A stretch of DNA of 64,000 bases from Nitrospirae bacterium MYbin6 (GCA_002753305.1 PEAC01000007.1:1-64000), one strand, 5' to 3'; positions 43,799 through 52,797 are shown, numbered from the stretch's first letter. Notes: a model not told the origin generated them from the letters alone. Numbers and translations: made by a program.

Positions 43799-45445
43799 TT
43801 ATACCGGCACAATGACCGGCATAATCATTGGGCGTTTATCGGTCTTGTTTCTGATGTATTTCTTAAGCGCGCTAAGGATTTTCGCGTGCAGGACATTCAT
43901 ATCTCCGTGCGTGCCGGGGTCGGGATTTGAGGCAATTGAGTAGATAATATTGGACGCCTCCTTTGCCATGTCTCCGGTGTTGTGTTCAAAGATAAAACCC
44001 TTCGTAATGAACTCCGGGCCGTCCAGTACCCTGCCGGTTTCCTTGCTGACTGTCAGGACTACGATGACAAAACCGTCCTGGGCCAGGCGCTTTCTGTCTT
44101 TAAGTACCATGTCGCCGATGTCGCCAAAGCCTTTGCCCTCTATGGAGATGCGCCCCGACGGTACGCTGTCCGAGCGGAAGGCGCACTGGTCTGACAATTC
44201 CAGGACACAGCCATTTTCGAGAATAAATATATTCTCGCGCGGAACTCCGAGGCCCTCAGCTAGCCTGGCATGGTAGACAAGGTGTCTGTATTCGCCGTGA
44301 ACGGGTATGAAAAACTTTGGTTTAACAATATTGATCATCAGTTTTTGTTCTTCCTGAGAGGCGTGCCCAGAGACATGCACCTCGGAGATTTTATCGTAGA
44401 TGACGTTTGCGCCGCGCCTGAAGAGGTGGTTGATAATTCTGCCAACCGCGCGCTCGTTTCCCGGTATGGCCCTGGCCGAGATTATAACCGTATCTGCCGA
44501 GGCAACCTTGATGTGCTTGTGTTCGTTCACAGCAATACGTGTGAGGACGCTCATAGGCTCACCCTGGCTGCCCGTTGTAATGATAACGGTCTCGTTCGGG
44601 GCGAGGGAGTTGATTTGCTCGACCTTCAGCCATGAATTGCCGTTCATTGTCAGATAACCGAGGTCAATAGCTATTTTTGCGTTAGAGATTATACTCCTGC
44701 CGCAGAGGATTACCTTTTTGCCGAATTCTGAGGCAACATCTATAGCCTGCTGAATCCTGTGGATATTTGACGCAAATGTGGCTATGATTATCCTGCCGGC
44801 GGCCTTGGCGAAAATATCCTGAAAGGCGCGCTTTACGACCTTTTCTGAAGGGGTAAAGCCGGGCTTTTCGGCATTTGTACTATCGGATAACATGGCAAGG
44901 ACCCCTCTTTCACCATACTCGGAAAAGCTGCCGAAATCCAGAAGCTCATTATCTACCGGTGAGGAATCGAACTTGAAATCACCCGTGTGAATGACTACCC
45001 CGGCCGGGGTGGTTATGGCAAGCCCCACGCCATCGGCTATGCTGTGTGTAACCCGAATGAATTCCACAACAAAATCGCCAAGCACTACTTTGTCCTTTGG
45101 CTTTACCCTTACGAAGTCGATGTTCTTTACGTTGTATTCCTTAATTTTTTCCTTAATCAGGCCAAGCGTAAGCGTAGTGCCATAGACCGGGACCGCCTTG
45201 CCAAGGTCGCGAAGGAGAAAGGGCAGCGCCCCGGTGTGGTCTTCGTGGCCATGCGTTATGACAATCCCTCGCAGTTTTTTCTTTTTTTCTATGACATAGC
45301 CGTAGTCGGGGATAATGAAGTCGACTCCAAGCAGGTCGTCATCCGGGAACATCAGGCCGGTATCGACGATAATCATATCGTTTTGAGTCTCGAACACGGT
45401 CATATTCGCGCCGATTTCCTCGACCCCGCCAAGGGGTATTATCAT
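43799..45445 (-). CDS. rnj: Ribonuclease J
   Basis: A 548-residue metallo-beta-lactamase-fold RNase with endonuclease and 5'-3' exonuclease activity in RNA decay and maturation. The zinc motif THGHEDHTGALP (about residues 62-73), the beta-CASP region with GSQGEP, and SGHASQEEQK and PVHGEYRHL are typical. ATG 45445 lies 19 bases from the nearest Shine-Dalgarno (GGAGG, 45469-45465). A CTG at 45460 in the same frame sits 4 bases after it and would add five residues before MIIPLGGVEEIG, closer to the usual RNase J start. I list the ATG but think the CTG is plausible. Confidence 0.94.
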   Translation of the reverse strand: MIIPLGGVEEIGANMTVFETQNDMIIVDTGLMFPDDDLLGVDFIIPDYGYVIEKKKKLRGIVITHGHEDHTGALPFLLRDLGKAVPVYGTTLTLGLIKEKIKEYNVKNIDFVRVKPKDKVVLGDFVVEFIRVTHSIADGVGLAITTPAGVVIHTGDFKFDSSPVDNELLDFGSFSEYGERGVLAMLSDSTNAEKPGFTPSEKVVKRAFQDIFAKAAGRIIIATFASNIHRIQQAIDVASEFGKKVILCGRSIISNAKIAIDLGYLTMNGNSWLKVEQINSLAPNETVIITTGSQGEPMSVLTRIAVNEHKHIKVASADTVIISARAIPGNERAVGRIINHLFRRGANVIYDKISEVHVSGHASQEEQKLMINIVKPKFFIPVHGEYRHLVYHARLAEGLGVPRENIFILENGCVLELSDQCAFRSDSVPSGRISIEGKGFGDIGDMVLKDRKRLAQDGFVIVVLTVSKETGRVLDGPEFITKGFIFEHNTGDMAKEASNIIYSIASNPDPGTHGDMNVLHAKILSALKKYIRNKTDKRPMIMPVIVPV

Positions 45446-45457
45446 TAATTTATCGGA

Positions 45458-45469
45458 CAGTTTGCCTCC
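45458..45469 (-). promoter_or_regulatory. Shine-Dalgarno and possible CTG start of rnj
   Basis: GGAGG (45469-45465) is followed, after four bases, by CTG (45460-45458) in frame with rnj. No other ribosome binding site is close to the first ATG at 45445. Confidence 0.45.
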
Positions 45470-45506
45470 CTGAGATATATTATTTTATCGATAATTGATC
45501 TTTGCA

Positions 45507-46499
45507 TCATTTAATAAGCATCTCCAGGACGGCCTTCTGCGTGTGAAGACGGTTTTCCGCCTGGTCAAATACGGCACTATGCTTGCCCTCAATAACAGAG
45601 TCGGTTATCTCCTGGCCTCTGTGGGCGGGCAGGCAGTGCAGCACTATGCAGTCGGGCCTGGCGTAAGAGAGCAGCTCGTCATTAATCTGATAAGCGGCGA
45701 ATTTCGTTATTTTCTCTTCGACACGGGCTTTGTCGCCCATACTTGTCCAAACGTCGGTATAGAGGACATCGGCGCCAGTGGCGGCGTCTCTGGGGTCTCG
45801 CACGACGGTTATCCGGTTTGAATCGTTTGTTGATAAAATATCTGGTGATGGCTCATAGCCTTGCGGTGATGCAATGGTTAAATTCATGTCCATCTGTGCC
45901 GCCCCCTCGATTAAGGAGTTTGCCACATTGTTACCGTCTCCAATGTAGGCTATCTTAATGCCTTTAAGCGTACCTTTTTTCTCTTTTATCGTCATTAAAT
46001 CGGCCAGAATCTGGCACGGGTGGTGTGTGTCCGTAAGGCCGTTTATCACGGGGACAGACGCATACGCGGCAACGATGACCGCGATTTCATGTTCAAATGT
46101 GCGGATAACTATCCCGTTGAGATAACGTGAAAGCACACGCGCCGTATCTGCAAATGACTCGCCTCTGCTTAACTGGCTCTGCTCCAGCGTTATATTAAGC
46201 GGTTGCCCGCCAAGCTGGTATATGCCAACCTCGAATGAGACCCTCGTCCGGGTTGACGGCTTATGAAACAACATCCCGATACTGCGCCCAAGCAAGGATT
46301 TATTCCCCGCCCCGCCGACCTTATAGTCAACCGCCATGTCCAGTAATCCGGCGATTTCTGTGGCCGTGAAGTCTTTTATGGTAAGGAAGTCCCTTGCCAT
46401 CTTGCCGGCCTTATAGTCAGCCGCCGTTTTCAGCATCTCGGCTGTTTCAGCGGCCGTTAAGTCTTTTATTGTGGTAAGGATATCCCTGTGCTTCTTCAC
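45507..46499 (-). CDS. argF: Ornithine carbamoyltransferase with duplicated N terminus
   Basis: A 330-residue enzyme of arginine synthesis that makes citrulline from ornithine and carbamoyl phosphate. The carbamoyl-phosphate site is in HKPSTRTRVSFE, the ornithine loop includes HHPCQILAD, and the late HCLPAHRGQEI is diagnostic. Oddly, the first about 33 residues (RDILTTIKDLTAAETAEML) repeat the next 33 (RDFLTIKDFTATEIAGLL). The normal family start corresponds to the second copy at ATG 46400. The GTG at 46499 has a GAGAGG Shine-Dalgarno five bases upstream and a GTGA overlap with argD, so the extended form is probably made. Confidence 0.95.
   Translation of the reverse strand: MKKHRDILTTIKDLTAAETAEMLKTAADYKAGKMARDFLTIKDFTATEIAGLLDMAVDYKVGGAGNKSLLGRSIGMLFHKPSTRTRVSFEVGIYQLGGQPLNITLEQSQLSRGESFADTARVLSRYLNGIVIRTFEHEIAVIVAAYASVPVINGLTDTHHPCQILADLMTIKEKKGTLKGIKIAYIGDGNNVANSLIEGAAQMDMNLTIASPQGYEPSPDILSTNDSNRITVVRDPRDAATGADVLYTDVWTSMGDKARVEEKITKFAAYQINDELLSYARPDCIVLHCLPAHRGQEITDSVIEGKHSAVFDQAENRLHTQKAVLEMLIK
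46400..46490 (-). repeat. Tandem duplication of the argF 5' end
   Basis: About 90 bp at the 5' end of argF are a close copy of the following about 90 bp (46301-46393), both in frame. The pieces AAAGAC, ACGGCC and GTTGACTATAAG-like stretches align codon by codon, with one three-base difference in length. Confidence 0.75.
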
Positions 46500-47695
46500 G
46501 AAAACCTCTCGAGAACCTCCTTAAGCACGCCCGTAAGGCGGTCAATGTCTTCTTCGATAACAATCAAAGGAGGTGTAAATCGCAGCGTGTTTCCCGCTGT
46601 ACAGTTAATCAGTATTCCGCGCTCGAAACACGCCTGAACTGCCATAGCGCAATCCCTGGTAAGCTCCATGCCTATTAAAAGCCCCTTTCCCCTGATGTCG
46701 ACGATTATCTTTGGGAACTGTTTCTGTAATTTCAGAAGCGATGCCATGAAGTACTCCCCCATCCTGCGGCACTCGCTCAACATGATACCATCCTCAAGCA
46801 GTGTCTCAATCGTTGCGAGAGCCGCGGCACAGGCAAGTGGATTGCCACCAAATGTAGAGCCGTGGCTGCCCACTGTAAAGGCCTTCGCAATTTCCTCTCT
46901 TGCCAGCGTGGCCCCGATGGGTACCCCGCCGCCAAGCCCTTTTGCCAGCGTCAGGATATCCGGCTCTATGCCGTATTGCTCGTAGGCAAACAATGTCCCC
47001 GTCCTTCCGGCCCCGGTTTGAATCTCGTCAAAGATCAACAAAATCCCCAGTCTCGTACACAGGTCGCGCACTTGTTTGAAGTAATCCTCGGCGGGCATCA
47101 CTACTCCGCCTTCACCCTGAATTGGCTCAAGCATAATGGCGCAGGTGTTTTCGTCTATGGCGGCCTTAAGGGCCTCGTAGTCGTTGAACGGGACATAGGA
47201 AAATCCCGGCATCAGCGGCTCAAATCCGGCGTGGAACTTGGGCTGCCCGGTAGCAGTCAGGGTTGCCAGCGTGCGGCCGTGAAAGGAATTCAGCGCGGTA
47301 ATTATACCGGTCTTTTCCGCTCCAAAACGTTCTTTCGCGTGTTTTCTTGCCAGCTTTATCGCCGCCTCGTTGGCCTCCGCACCGGAGTTTGAAAAAAATA
47401 CCCTGTCGGCAAAGGAATAATCACACAAGAGTTTGGCCAGCCTGGCCTGAAACTCGTTGTGGTAAAAGTTCGATACATGCACGAGCTTCTGGGCCTGTTT
47501 CTGAATTGCAACAACAAGCCTTGGATGGCAGTGCCCCAGTATGTTTACCGCAATACCGGCCAGAAAGTCCAGATACTCCTTACCATCGGCACTCCAGAGC
47601 TTCATACCCCTGCCCTTTACCAGCACAACAGGAAAACGCTTATATGTGTCCATTATGTACAGGGCTGATTCGTCCATTAATTTCTTAACATCCAT
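46496..47695 (-). CDS. argD: Acetylornithine aminotransferase
   Basis: A 399-residue PLP enzyme that interconverts N-acetylglutamate semialdehyde and N-acetylornithine; it may also act on succinyldiaminopimelate. Signature segments are FSNSGAEANEAAIKLARK, the PLP-binding LIFDEIQTGAGRTG and the Schiff-base Lys in TLAKGLGGG, followed by GSHGSTFGGNPLACAA. It overlaps the upstream gene by 11 bp and argF by 4 bp (GTGA), so the arginine genes are co-translated. Confidence 0.95.
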   Translation of the reverse strand: MDVKKLMDESALYIMDTYKRFPVVLVKGRGMKLWSADGKEYLDFLAGIAVNILGHCHPRLVVAIQKQAQKLVHVSNFYHNEFQARLAKLLCDYSFADRVFFSNSGAEANEAAIKLARKHAKERFGAEKTGIITALNSFHGRTLATLTATGQPKFHAGFEPLMPGFSYVPFNDYEALKAAIDENTCAIMLEPIQGEGGVVMPAEDYFKQVRDLCTRLGILLIFDEIQTGAGRTGTLFAYEQYGIEPDILTLAKGLGGGVPIGATLAREEIAKAFTVGSHGSTFGGNPLACAAALATIETLLEDGIMLSECRRMGEYFMASLLKLQKQFPKIIVDIRGKGLLIGMELTRDCAMAVQACFERGILINCTAGNTLRFTPPLIVIEEDIDRLTGVLKEVLERFS

Positions 47696-48677
47696 CGCCT
47701 TTTCGTCCTTTGAGGTTTTCTTTAACGGCAGCCGCCAAAAGCGGAAACATTATCTCATGGTGCCCGATGAGGTTTATAGCCGAGGCGCTGTCGGGGGCCG
47801 GCCTCTTAAGCACATTGGCCTGTGCCCTGTAGTGGCTGATAAAGTCCATGTTCACGGCCATAAAGCGCTCCACAGTGCTGCCGGTGTTTCTTGCCAGATT
47901 GAGGGCCTTCATAAAAACCTCAGGGATTATAACAGCAGAGCCAAGGTTTATAAACACCCCACCTTCGAGCCTGCCGATAAGTGTGGCCAGCAGCCGGAAA
48001 TCACGCAGACTCCCCTCACCTATGGCCCTTCCATCCGCTTCCGGGTGCATGTGTATGATGTCCGTCCCCACGGCAACATGTACAGTAACCGGCACCCCTA
48101 ACTCACAGGCACGGGCAAAGATACTGATATTCTTATGTTTAACACTACTGTCATTTAGTAAAAACGACCCAATCGCACTACCCAGGCCGAGGCCGTCCTC
48201 AACACCTTTGACAATCGCCCTGTTGAGCATAACCCCTGTCTCCTCTGCCATTCCAAATTGCCCCGTACAGAGTTCGGCGGCCACGTCCTCGGACGTGTTG
48301 CCAGAATAGGCAAGCTCGAAATCATGCACTATGGAGGCCCCGTTTGTGGCAACAGCCGTTATCACACCACGCTCCATCAGGTCTATGATAACAGGCGACA
48401 GGCCTACTTTTATTGGATGCGCTCCCATGCCCAATATGACAGGGCGCGCGTTACTATGTGCTTCGGAGATACGCACCGCCGCGCGTCTCAGGTCTGCCGC
48501 CGCAAGGATGTCGGGAAGGCCTGATAAAAACTCCTCAAAAAGTCCGCCACGCTCGTATGGCCTGCCAATTTTATCCAGAGCGACCTTGCTTTTTCTCCCG
48601 GCCAGAGAATATCTCTTTACATTAAGAATCGCCGGGTCTGAGACCATAGCATTTTTATTATCCTTTATCAAAAACAT
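47685..48677 (-). CDS. Deoxyhypusine synthase-like protein of unknown function
   Basis: A 330-residue protein that resembles bacterial members of the deoxyhypusine synthase-like, NAD-binding fold family. Recognisable parts are GMGAHPIKVGLSPVI, ATNGASIVHDFELAYSGNTS, GQFGMAEETG and GVPVTVHVAVGTDIIHMHP, then EGGVFINLGSAV. Bacteria lack hypusine, and homologues can act as homospermidine synthases or have unknown roles. The first start (TTG 48689) is weak; I use ATG 48677, which follows AAGGAA, though a later ATG at 48647 is possible. It heads the argD-argF run and overlaps argD by 11 bp, suggesting a link to ornithine or polyamine metabolism. Confidence 0.7.
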   Translation of the reverse strand: MFLIKDNKNAMVSDPAILNVKRYSLAGRKSKVALDKIGRPYERGGLFEEFLSGLPDILAAADLRRAAVRISEAHSNARPVILGMGAHPIKVGLSPVIIDLMERGVITAVATNGASIVHDFELAYSGNTSEDVAAELCTGQFGMAEETGVMLNRAIVKGVEDGLGLGSAIGSFLLNDSSVKHKNISIFARACELGVPVTVHVAVGTDIIHMHPEADGRAIGEGSLRDFRLLATLIGRLEGGVFINLGSAVIIPEVFMKALNLARNTGSTVERFMAVNMDFISHYRAQANVLKRPAPDSASAINLIGHHEIMFPLLAAAVKENLKGRKGDGC

Positions 48678-48689
48678 TTCCTTTTGCAA

Positions 48690-48998
48690 ACCGCATTAGC
48701 CATTTATCATACATACGGTGGAATTCTAACATAAAAAGGTTAAATTAGCATACATGCCAACTTTCCGATAGTTGACAGAATTTAATGGGGAAGGTTGTTC
48801 CGGGGCGAAGGCTGATCTGGAGAAAACCACAGACAGTACAGCAGTACATTGGTAATTGAAAGGGACCAGTCAACTTATACAGATTCAGTAGCTTATGAAC
48901 TTCTTGTCTTATACCTAAAGTCCCGGCATAATTGCTTCCGCGCCTAAACCCCCGTTGCCAGCCCCTTCCTTGTTTCCTTCTTTGGATTGTCTAGCGTA
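48690..48998. other. Intergenic region with no recognised gene
   Basis: This 310-bp gap between the DHS-like gene and the cold-shock gene holds no convincing reading frame, tRNA or terminator. It should contain the promoter of the long minus-strand DHS-arg-rnj-uppP-ftsK run and the 3' end of the cold-shock transcript. I could not pick out clear elements. Confidence 0.5.
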
Positions 48999-49205
48999 CT
49001 AATCTATGATTGCTACGTTAGTTGCCCTCAATCCTTTTTTGTCGTGTTCAACGTCGAAGGATACCATCTGCCCTTCCTCTAACGTTTTAAACCCACTGGT
49101 CTTTATAGCCGAATAGTGGACAAATACATCTTCCCCATCGCTCTTGCTAATAAAACCATACCCCTTGCTGACGTTGAACCACTTTACTTTTCCTTCAAAT
49201 GACAT
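48999..49205 (-). CDS. Cold-shock domain protein
   Basis: A 68-residue single-strand nucleic-acid-binding protein of the CspA family. It carries both RNA-binding motifs, KGYGFI (RNP1) and DVFVHY (RNP2), in a full cold-shock domain ([19 protein letters not shown]). It probably acts as an RNA chaperone. AAGGAG lies ten bases before the ATG. It is a single gene with its own promoter and a leader containing a palindrome. Confidence 0.95.
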   Translation of the reverse strand: MSFEGKVKWFNVSKGYGFISKSDGEDVFVHYSAIKTSGFKTLEEGQMVSFDVEHDKKGLRATNVAIID

Positions 49206-49232
49206 GTTGAAACACTCCTTACTGCTTGCTTA

Positions 49233-49247
49233 GCCCTTTAAAAGGGC
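49233..49247 (-). promoter_or_regulatory. Palindrome in the cold-shock gene leader
   Basis: GCCCTTTAAAAGGGC (15 bp) forms a 7-bp stem around one base or a larger loop in the 5' leader, 28 bases before the start codon. Leaders of csp genes often fold in a temperature-dependent way; here the hairpin lies just ahead of the Shine-Dalgarno. Confidence 0.5.
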
Positions 49248-49253
49248 ATTTAT

Positions 49254-49283
49254 ATCTTAACCTGGCAACTGTAAAAAAGTCAA
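49254..49283 (-). promoter_or_regulatory. Promoter of the cold-shock gene
   Basis: On the minus strand TTGACT (49283-49278), an 18-bp spacer and TAAGAT (49259-49254). It would give a leader of about 43 bases that begins near the palindrome at 49233-49247. Confidence 0.5.
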
Positions 49284-49315
49284 TGCGTAAAAATAATAAA
49301 TTTTGAAGGCACATA

Positions 49316-51790
49316 TCATTGCTTTACTCGGAGGTAATAGCCAAGGCGGCCAAAGTTATGTAACCATAAAAGGGCTTCCTCGTCATTGTCTGCGGCTGCC
49401 AGGAGCATTGCGGGTTTCAGCTCTCTGGCAACGGTAAAATATACATTATGAGCCTTCCACAGGCAAGGCTCTATAGAGAGCGATTTAAATATCTCCAGCA
49501 CAATGGTAATTTTTTCATATAATTGTGCATATTCCCGCTGCGCAGAGAGTGTTTCCATCAGGTGGCTTATAAGCGTTGTTGCGTAGTAGCCGATTTTCTC
49601 CCTGTCAATCACGACGTTCCATCTCTTGATTTCATCGGCTATACCTTTTAGCTTCTCTATGTCGAGCTGCTTAGTTTCAAATATCTTTAACAGGTCTTTC
49701 TCAATGGTATACGCAACTGCAATCGATAGAGACTTGGGAAGGGGTACGGAAAGCCCCTTGTAGAAATTCATCAGCGAATAATTGCTCTCGTAAATCTGCC
49801 TGTATTGGCCGTCTATGCTCTCGTTAGGGCCTTGTGAGAGCAAGTCAAGGAATTTTTTCTGTTCGTCTTTAAACAGATGCCAGAAGGAGTAGTTATCGCT
49901 GCCGAAGTGTATCTGCATGAGACTGATAACGTAGGGGATAAGACCCTTCTCGAAGGCATGTACCACTTCTGTCTTAATTTTAGTGAAACTTTCGCCGGCT
50001 GGCAACTTTTTAATCCCGCAGTTTATGCTGTGGTCGTCCAAATGTAAAACCGCAAAGGCAAGCGTGTGTTCATCCCATGTTATTTCAGAGGTTATGCGAA
50101 TCTTACCGGCGGAAAGCCTCATCCTGCCGACGGTGATTACGTCGTAAGACAGCCGGGTTACTGTGTAACAAAACATGCTTAAGCGCTCCGGGTACTGCTC
50201 GTAAAGAGAGGAAATTGCGTAGTGCGCGCCGGCGCGCATGATGTCCACCTTTGAGGGTTTTACAAAGGCTTCATACGGATAGGCACCTGAGCTGAATACA
50301 TTGCTGTGCGTGTGCCGAAGCCTCTCGATGTATTGATCTTCAAGGGATATGCCGGTTAACTCCTGTGCGTACTGCATTGCCCTGGCCGCGTATTCCATAA
50401 TCTGAACGGTCTCTATCCCCGATATTTCGTCAAAAAACCACCCGCAGCTTGTGTACATGAGCATGGAGTTGCGCTGCATCTCAAGCAGCTTCAGCACCCT
50501 CGTCCTGTCTTCCACAGGAAGACTAAAATGGGTGTGGCGGTCAAGAAAGGAATTGACACTATCCCTGTCCCTGTCAAGTATTACCTCAATGTAATCGTTA
50601 CGCGCGTCCCAGGGGGATATTAAGTATTTCCCTCCCTCGGTTTCAAATATACCGGCAAGCCTGTCTCTAAGCCAGTCCATTGCCTCGCGCAGCGGACGCC
50701 GCCACTGTTGCGACCACCCGTGGTGCATGCCGCTGCAGCAACCGCAGTCATCCATCCACCTTCCAATGCCGTGAATACAGCTCCATGACGACCCGTCATA
50801 GATTTCCACTTCATACAGAGGGGTGTGTTTCTCAAGGTATTGCCCATAGTTGGCCAGCGTAATCCCCTGCGCGGCAGGGGAATTGCCGGATTCTACCAGA
50901 TGCAGGCAATATGTCAGGGCCATCTCGCCCATTCTGTGGTGGTGGCCATAGGTCTCGCCGTCTGTGGCTATGTGGACTAACTGCGGATGTTCTCTGTCAT
51001 CGGTAAAGGCAGACGCCAGCCTGTGAACGAAATTCTCACCACTATGCAACACGCCGCTAAAGGCGATGTCCGAGGAGATTGGCCCGTCATAGAAAAACAG
51101 GGTAATAGCCTTGCCCGACGGGAGCCTGCACAAGTATGGCATTGATGGGTCGATTCGACTTTCACTGACATCGTACCATTGGTCTTGTTCATACATTTCC
51201 GCCTCAGGGTCTGGTTCATCTGTAACGTCGACGATTTTTTTTATCCTTGATGCCTGGCGTGGAGCAAGGATTGTAAACAATATTCCGTTGTCTGCCAATA
51301 CATCGAGAGTTGCCAGGTCAACGGCAGTCTCGGCAAGCCAAATGCCCTCTGGCAGCCTGCCAAAGCGCGCTTGAAAATCCCTTATTCCCCATATTACCTG
51401 CGTGATTTTATCATTATAGTTGGCAAGGGGCATTATCATGTGGTTATACACCTGGGCAATGGCCGAACCGTGTCCGGAGAATCTCTCCATGCTCAACTTA
51501 TCGGCCTCCAGGATGCCGTTATATACGTCGGGATTGTGCCTTTGCAGCCACGAAAGCAGCGTTGGGCCGAAATTAAAACTTATCATTGAGTAGTTGTTTA
51601 TTATATCGGAGACACTTCCCTCGTGGTCGAGTATTTTCGACGCGGCATTCGGTGCGTAGCACTCCGCGGTTATTCTTTCGTTCCAGTCGTGAAAGGGTTC
51701 TGCCGAGTCCTGGCATTCGACCTCCTCAAGCCACGGATTTTCCCTTGGCGGCTGGTAAAAGTGCCCGTGTATGCAGATATATTTTTCCAT
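49316..51790 (-). CDS. GH57 family glycoside hydrolase with DUF3536
   Basis: An 824-residue, probably cytoplasmic carbohydrate-active enzyme. The N-terminal GH57 domain opens with ICIHGHFYQPPRENPW and has WLAETAVD (likely nucleophile Glu, about residue 150) and HIATDGETYGHHH (likely acid/base region). The C-terminal half, from about residue 530, matches DUF3536 (SYDVITVGRMRLSAGKIRI, then FEKGLIPYVISLMQIHFG). Family members act on alpha-glucans, but the exact substrate of this subgroup is unknown. GGAGG lies 12 bases before the ATG. No glycogen genes adjoin it. Confidence 0.9.
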   Translation of the reverse strand: MEKYICIHGHFYQPPRENPWLEEVECQDSAEPFHDWNERITAECYAPNAASKILDHEGSVSDIINNYSMISFNFGPTLLSWLQRHNPDVYNGILEADKLSMERFSGHGSAIAQVYNHMIMPLANYNDKITQVIWGIRDFQARFGRLPEGIWLAETAVDLATLDVLADNGILFTILAPRQASRIKKIVDVTDEPDPEAEMYEQDQWYDVSESRIDPSMPYLCRLPSGKAITLFFYDGPISSDIAFSGVLHSGENFVHRLASAFTDDREHPQLVHIATDGETYGHHHRMGEMALTYCLHLVESGNSPAAQGITLANYGQYLEKHTPLYEVEIYDGSSWSCIHGIGRWMDDCGCCSGMHHGWSQQWRRPLREAMDWLRDRLAGIFETEGGKYLISPWDARNDYIEVILDRDRDSVNSFLDRHTHFSLPVEDRTRVLKLLEMQRNSMLMYTSCGWFFDEISGIETVQIMEYAARAMQYAQELTGISLEDQYIERLRHTHSNVFSSGAYPYEAFVKPSKVDIMRAGAHYAISSLYEQYPERLSMFCYTVTRLSYDVITVGRMRLSAGKIRITSEITWDEHTLAFAVLHLDDHSINCGIKKLPAGESFTKIKTEVVHAFEKGLIPYVISLMQIHFGSDNYSFWHLFKDEQKKFLDLLSQGPNESIDGQYRQIYESNYSLMNFYKGLSVPLPKSLSIAVAYTIEKDLLKIFETKQLDIEKLKGIADEIKRWNVVIDREKIGYYATTLISHLMETLSAQREYAQLYEKITIVLEIFKSLSIEPCLWKAHNVYFTVARELKPAMLLAAADNDEEALLWLHNFGRLGYYLRVKQ

Positions 51791-51831
51791 CTGTCGTCTT
51801 TGCCTCCCGGAGAGTTTTGTATACCCTGTAT

Positions 51832-52797
51832 TTACGAAGCCTTCTCTATTTCCTCAAAGTTCAATATATCGACATACTCCCATTCTCTGAAGGCCATAAA
51901 GTATAAACCTTTTTTTGAGGCGTAACGCAGGACGTTTTCAGGAAATACTATGGAGGCAAATATTTTAATGAGTTTTTTGTCTTTATACTCAGGAAAATAC
52001 TTATAAAACAGCCCGGTGTTCTCATTGATTTCGTCCACATGCCGGGCCTGCGGCGTAGACCTTACCTCTACATAAAAGACCATGTCTTCACAATAGGCCA
52101 GCAGATCTACTTCAAATGAATCGCTGCCCAGTCTTTTCAGGATCCTCTCGCCCACAAATATGGCATCACAGTTAAAATATTGTTTTATGGCCGGCCTTAT
52201 GGCGGGGGCAATCAAGTCCTCCACTATGGTGCCCATTTTTCTGGCAAGACCGCCCCACTGTTTGTTCATTTCTTTATGCTCTTTTTCCTGTTCTTTCTTG
52301 TAGTTATCCATTTTATCACGAAATTCCTGCATCGCTTTATCACTTCTTTTGAAAGCTGCCTGCATATTTTCATTGAAGATACGCATATCTTCTCTCGATT
52401 CCTGAATCTTTGCCATTGATAGTTCTTTAAAGGCTTGTATTTCCATATCCGATTTCTCTATAAATGCTTGCCTTTCCTTGTCCGATTTCTCAGTAAAGGC
52501 TTGTATTTCCTTGTCCGATTTCTCAGTAAATGCTTGCCTTTCCTTGTCTGCTTTCTCAAAATAGGCCTTCATTGCCTCATCGTGGCGTTGCCTGTCTTTA
52601 TCTGCTTTTTCGTTTATGGCCTTCATTTCCTCGTCGTGGCGTTGCCTGTCTTTGTCCGCTTTTTCGTTTATGGCCTTCATTTGTTCTTTGAAGGCAGACA
52701 ACTCACGCTCTGATCTTATTCGAGCCTCATCGTTGTTAAGAATTGATTGCGCCCATATACTCTCTAACGTATCGACTCTTTCTTCGCATGTCGGCAT
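51832..52797 (-). CDS. Long coiled-coil protein with PD-(D/E)XK-like C terminus (DUF3782-like)
   Basis: A 321-residue protein. Residues about 30-190 are a charged coiled coil built of near-identical repeats (NEKADKDRQRHDEEMKAI twice, then EKSDKERQAF-type units five times). Residues about 195-310 look like a restriction-fold nuclease domain: the core SFEVDLLAYCEDMVFYVEVRS gives Glu-Val-Asp then Glu-Val-Arg, with Arg where Lys is usual. The DUF3782 group is common in accessory DNA of cyanobacteria and related bacteria. Whether it cuts DNA is unknown. AAGGAG lies seven bases before the ATG. Confidence 0.78.
   Translation of the reverse strand: MPTCEERVDTLESIWAQSILNNDEARIRSERELSAFKEQMKAINEKADKDRQRHDEEMKAINEKADKDRQRHDEAMKAYFEKADKERQAFTEKSDKEIQAFTEKSDKERQAFIEKSDMEIQAFKELSMAKIQESREDMRIFNENMQAAFKRSDKAMQEFRDKMDNYKKEQEKEHKEMNKQWGGLARKMGTIVEDLIAPAIRPAIKQYFNCDAIFVGERILKRLGSDSFEVDLLAYCEDMVFYVEVRSTPQARHVDEINENTGLFYKYFPEYKDKKLIKIFASIVFPENVLRYASKKGLYFMAFREWEYVDILNFEEIEKAS
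52440..52680 (-). repeat. In-frame DNA repeats encoding the coiled coil
   Basis: Two nearly identical 54-bp units (about 52570-52678), encoding the ADKDRQRHDE segment, and several 33-36-bp units (about 52440-52560), encoding SDKERQAF, lie in tandem inside the coiled-coil gene. Lengths are multiples of three, so copy-number change keeps the frame. Confidence 0.75.

Noticed and set aside
48690-48998. A degraded insertion sequence in the gap before the cold-shock gene
   Set aside because: No terminal inverted repeats, target duplication or transposase-like peptide could be found.
51586-51925. Two overlapping plus-strand frames of about 100 codons
   Set aside because: They run antisense to the N terminus of the GH57 gene and the end of the coiled-coil gene, with no family signature.
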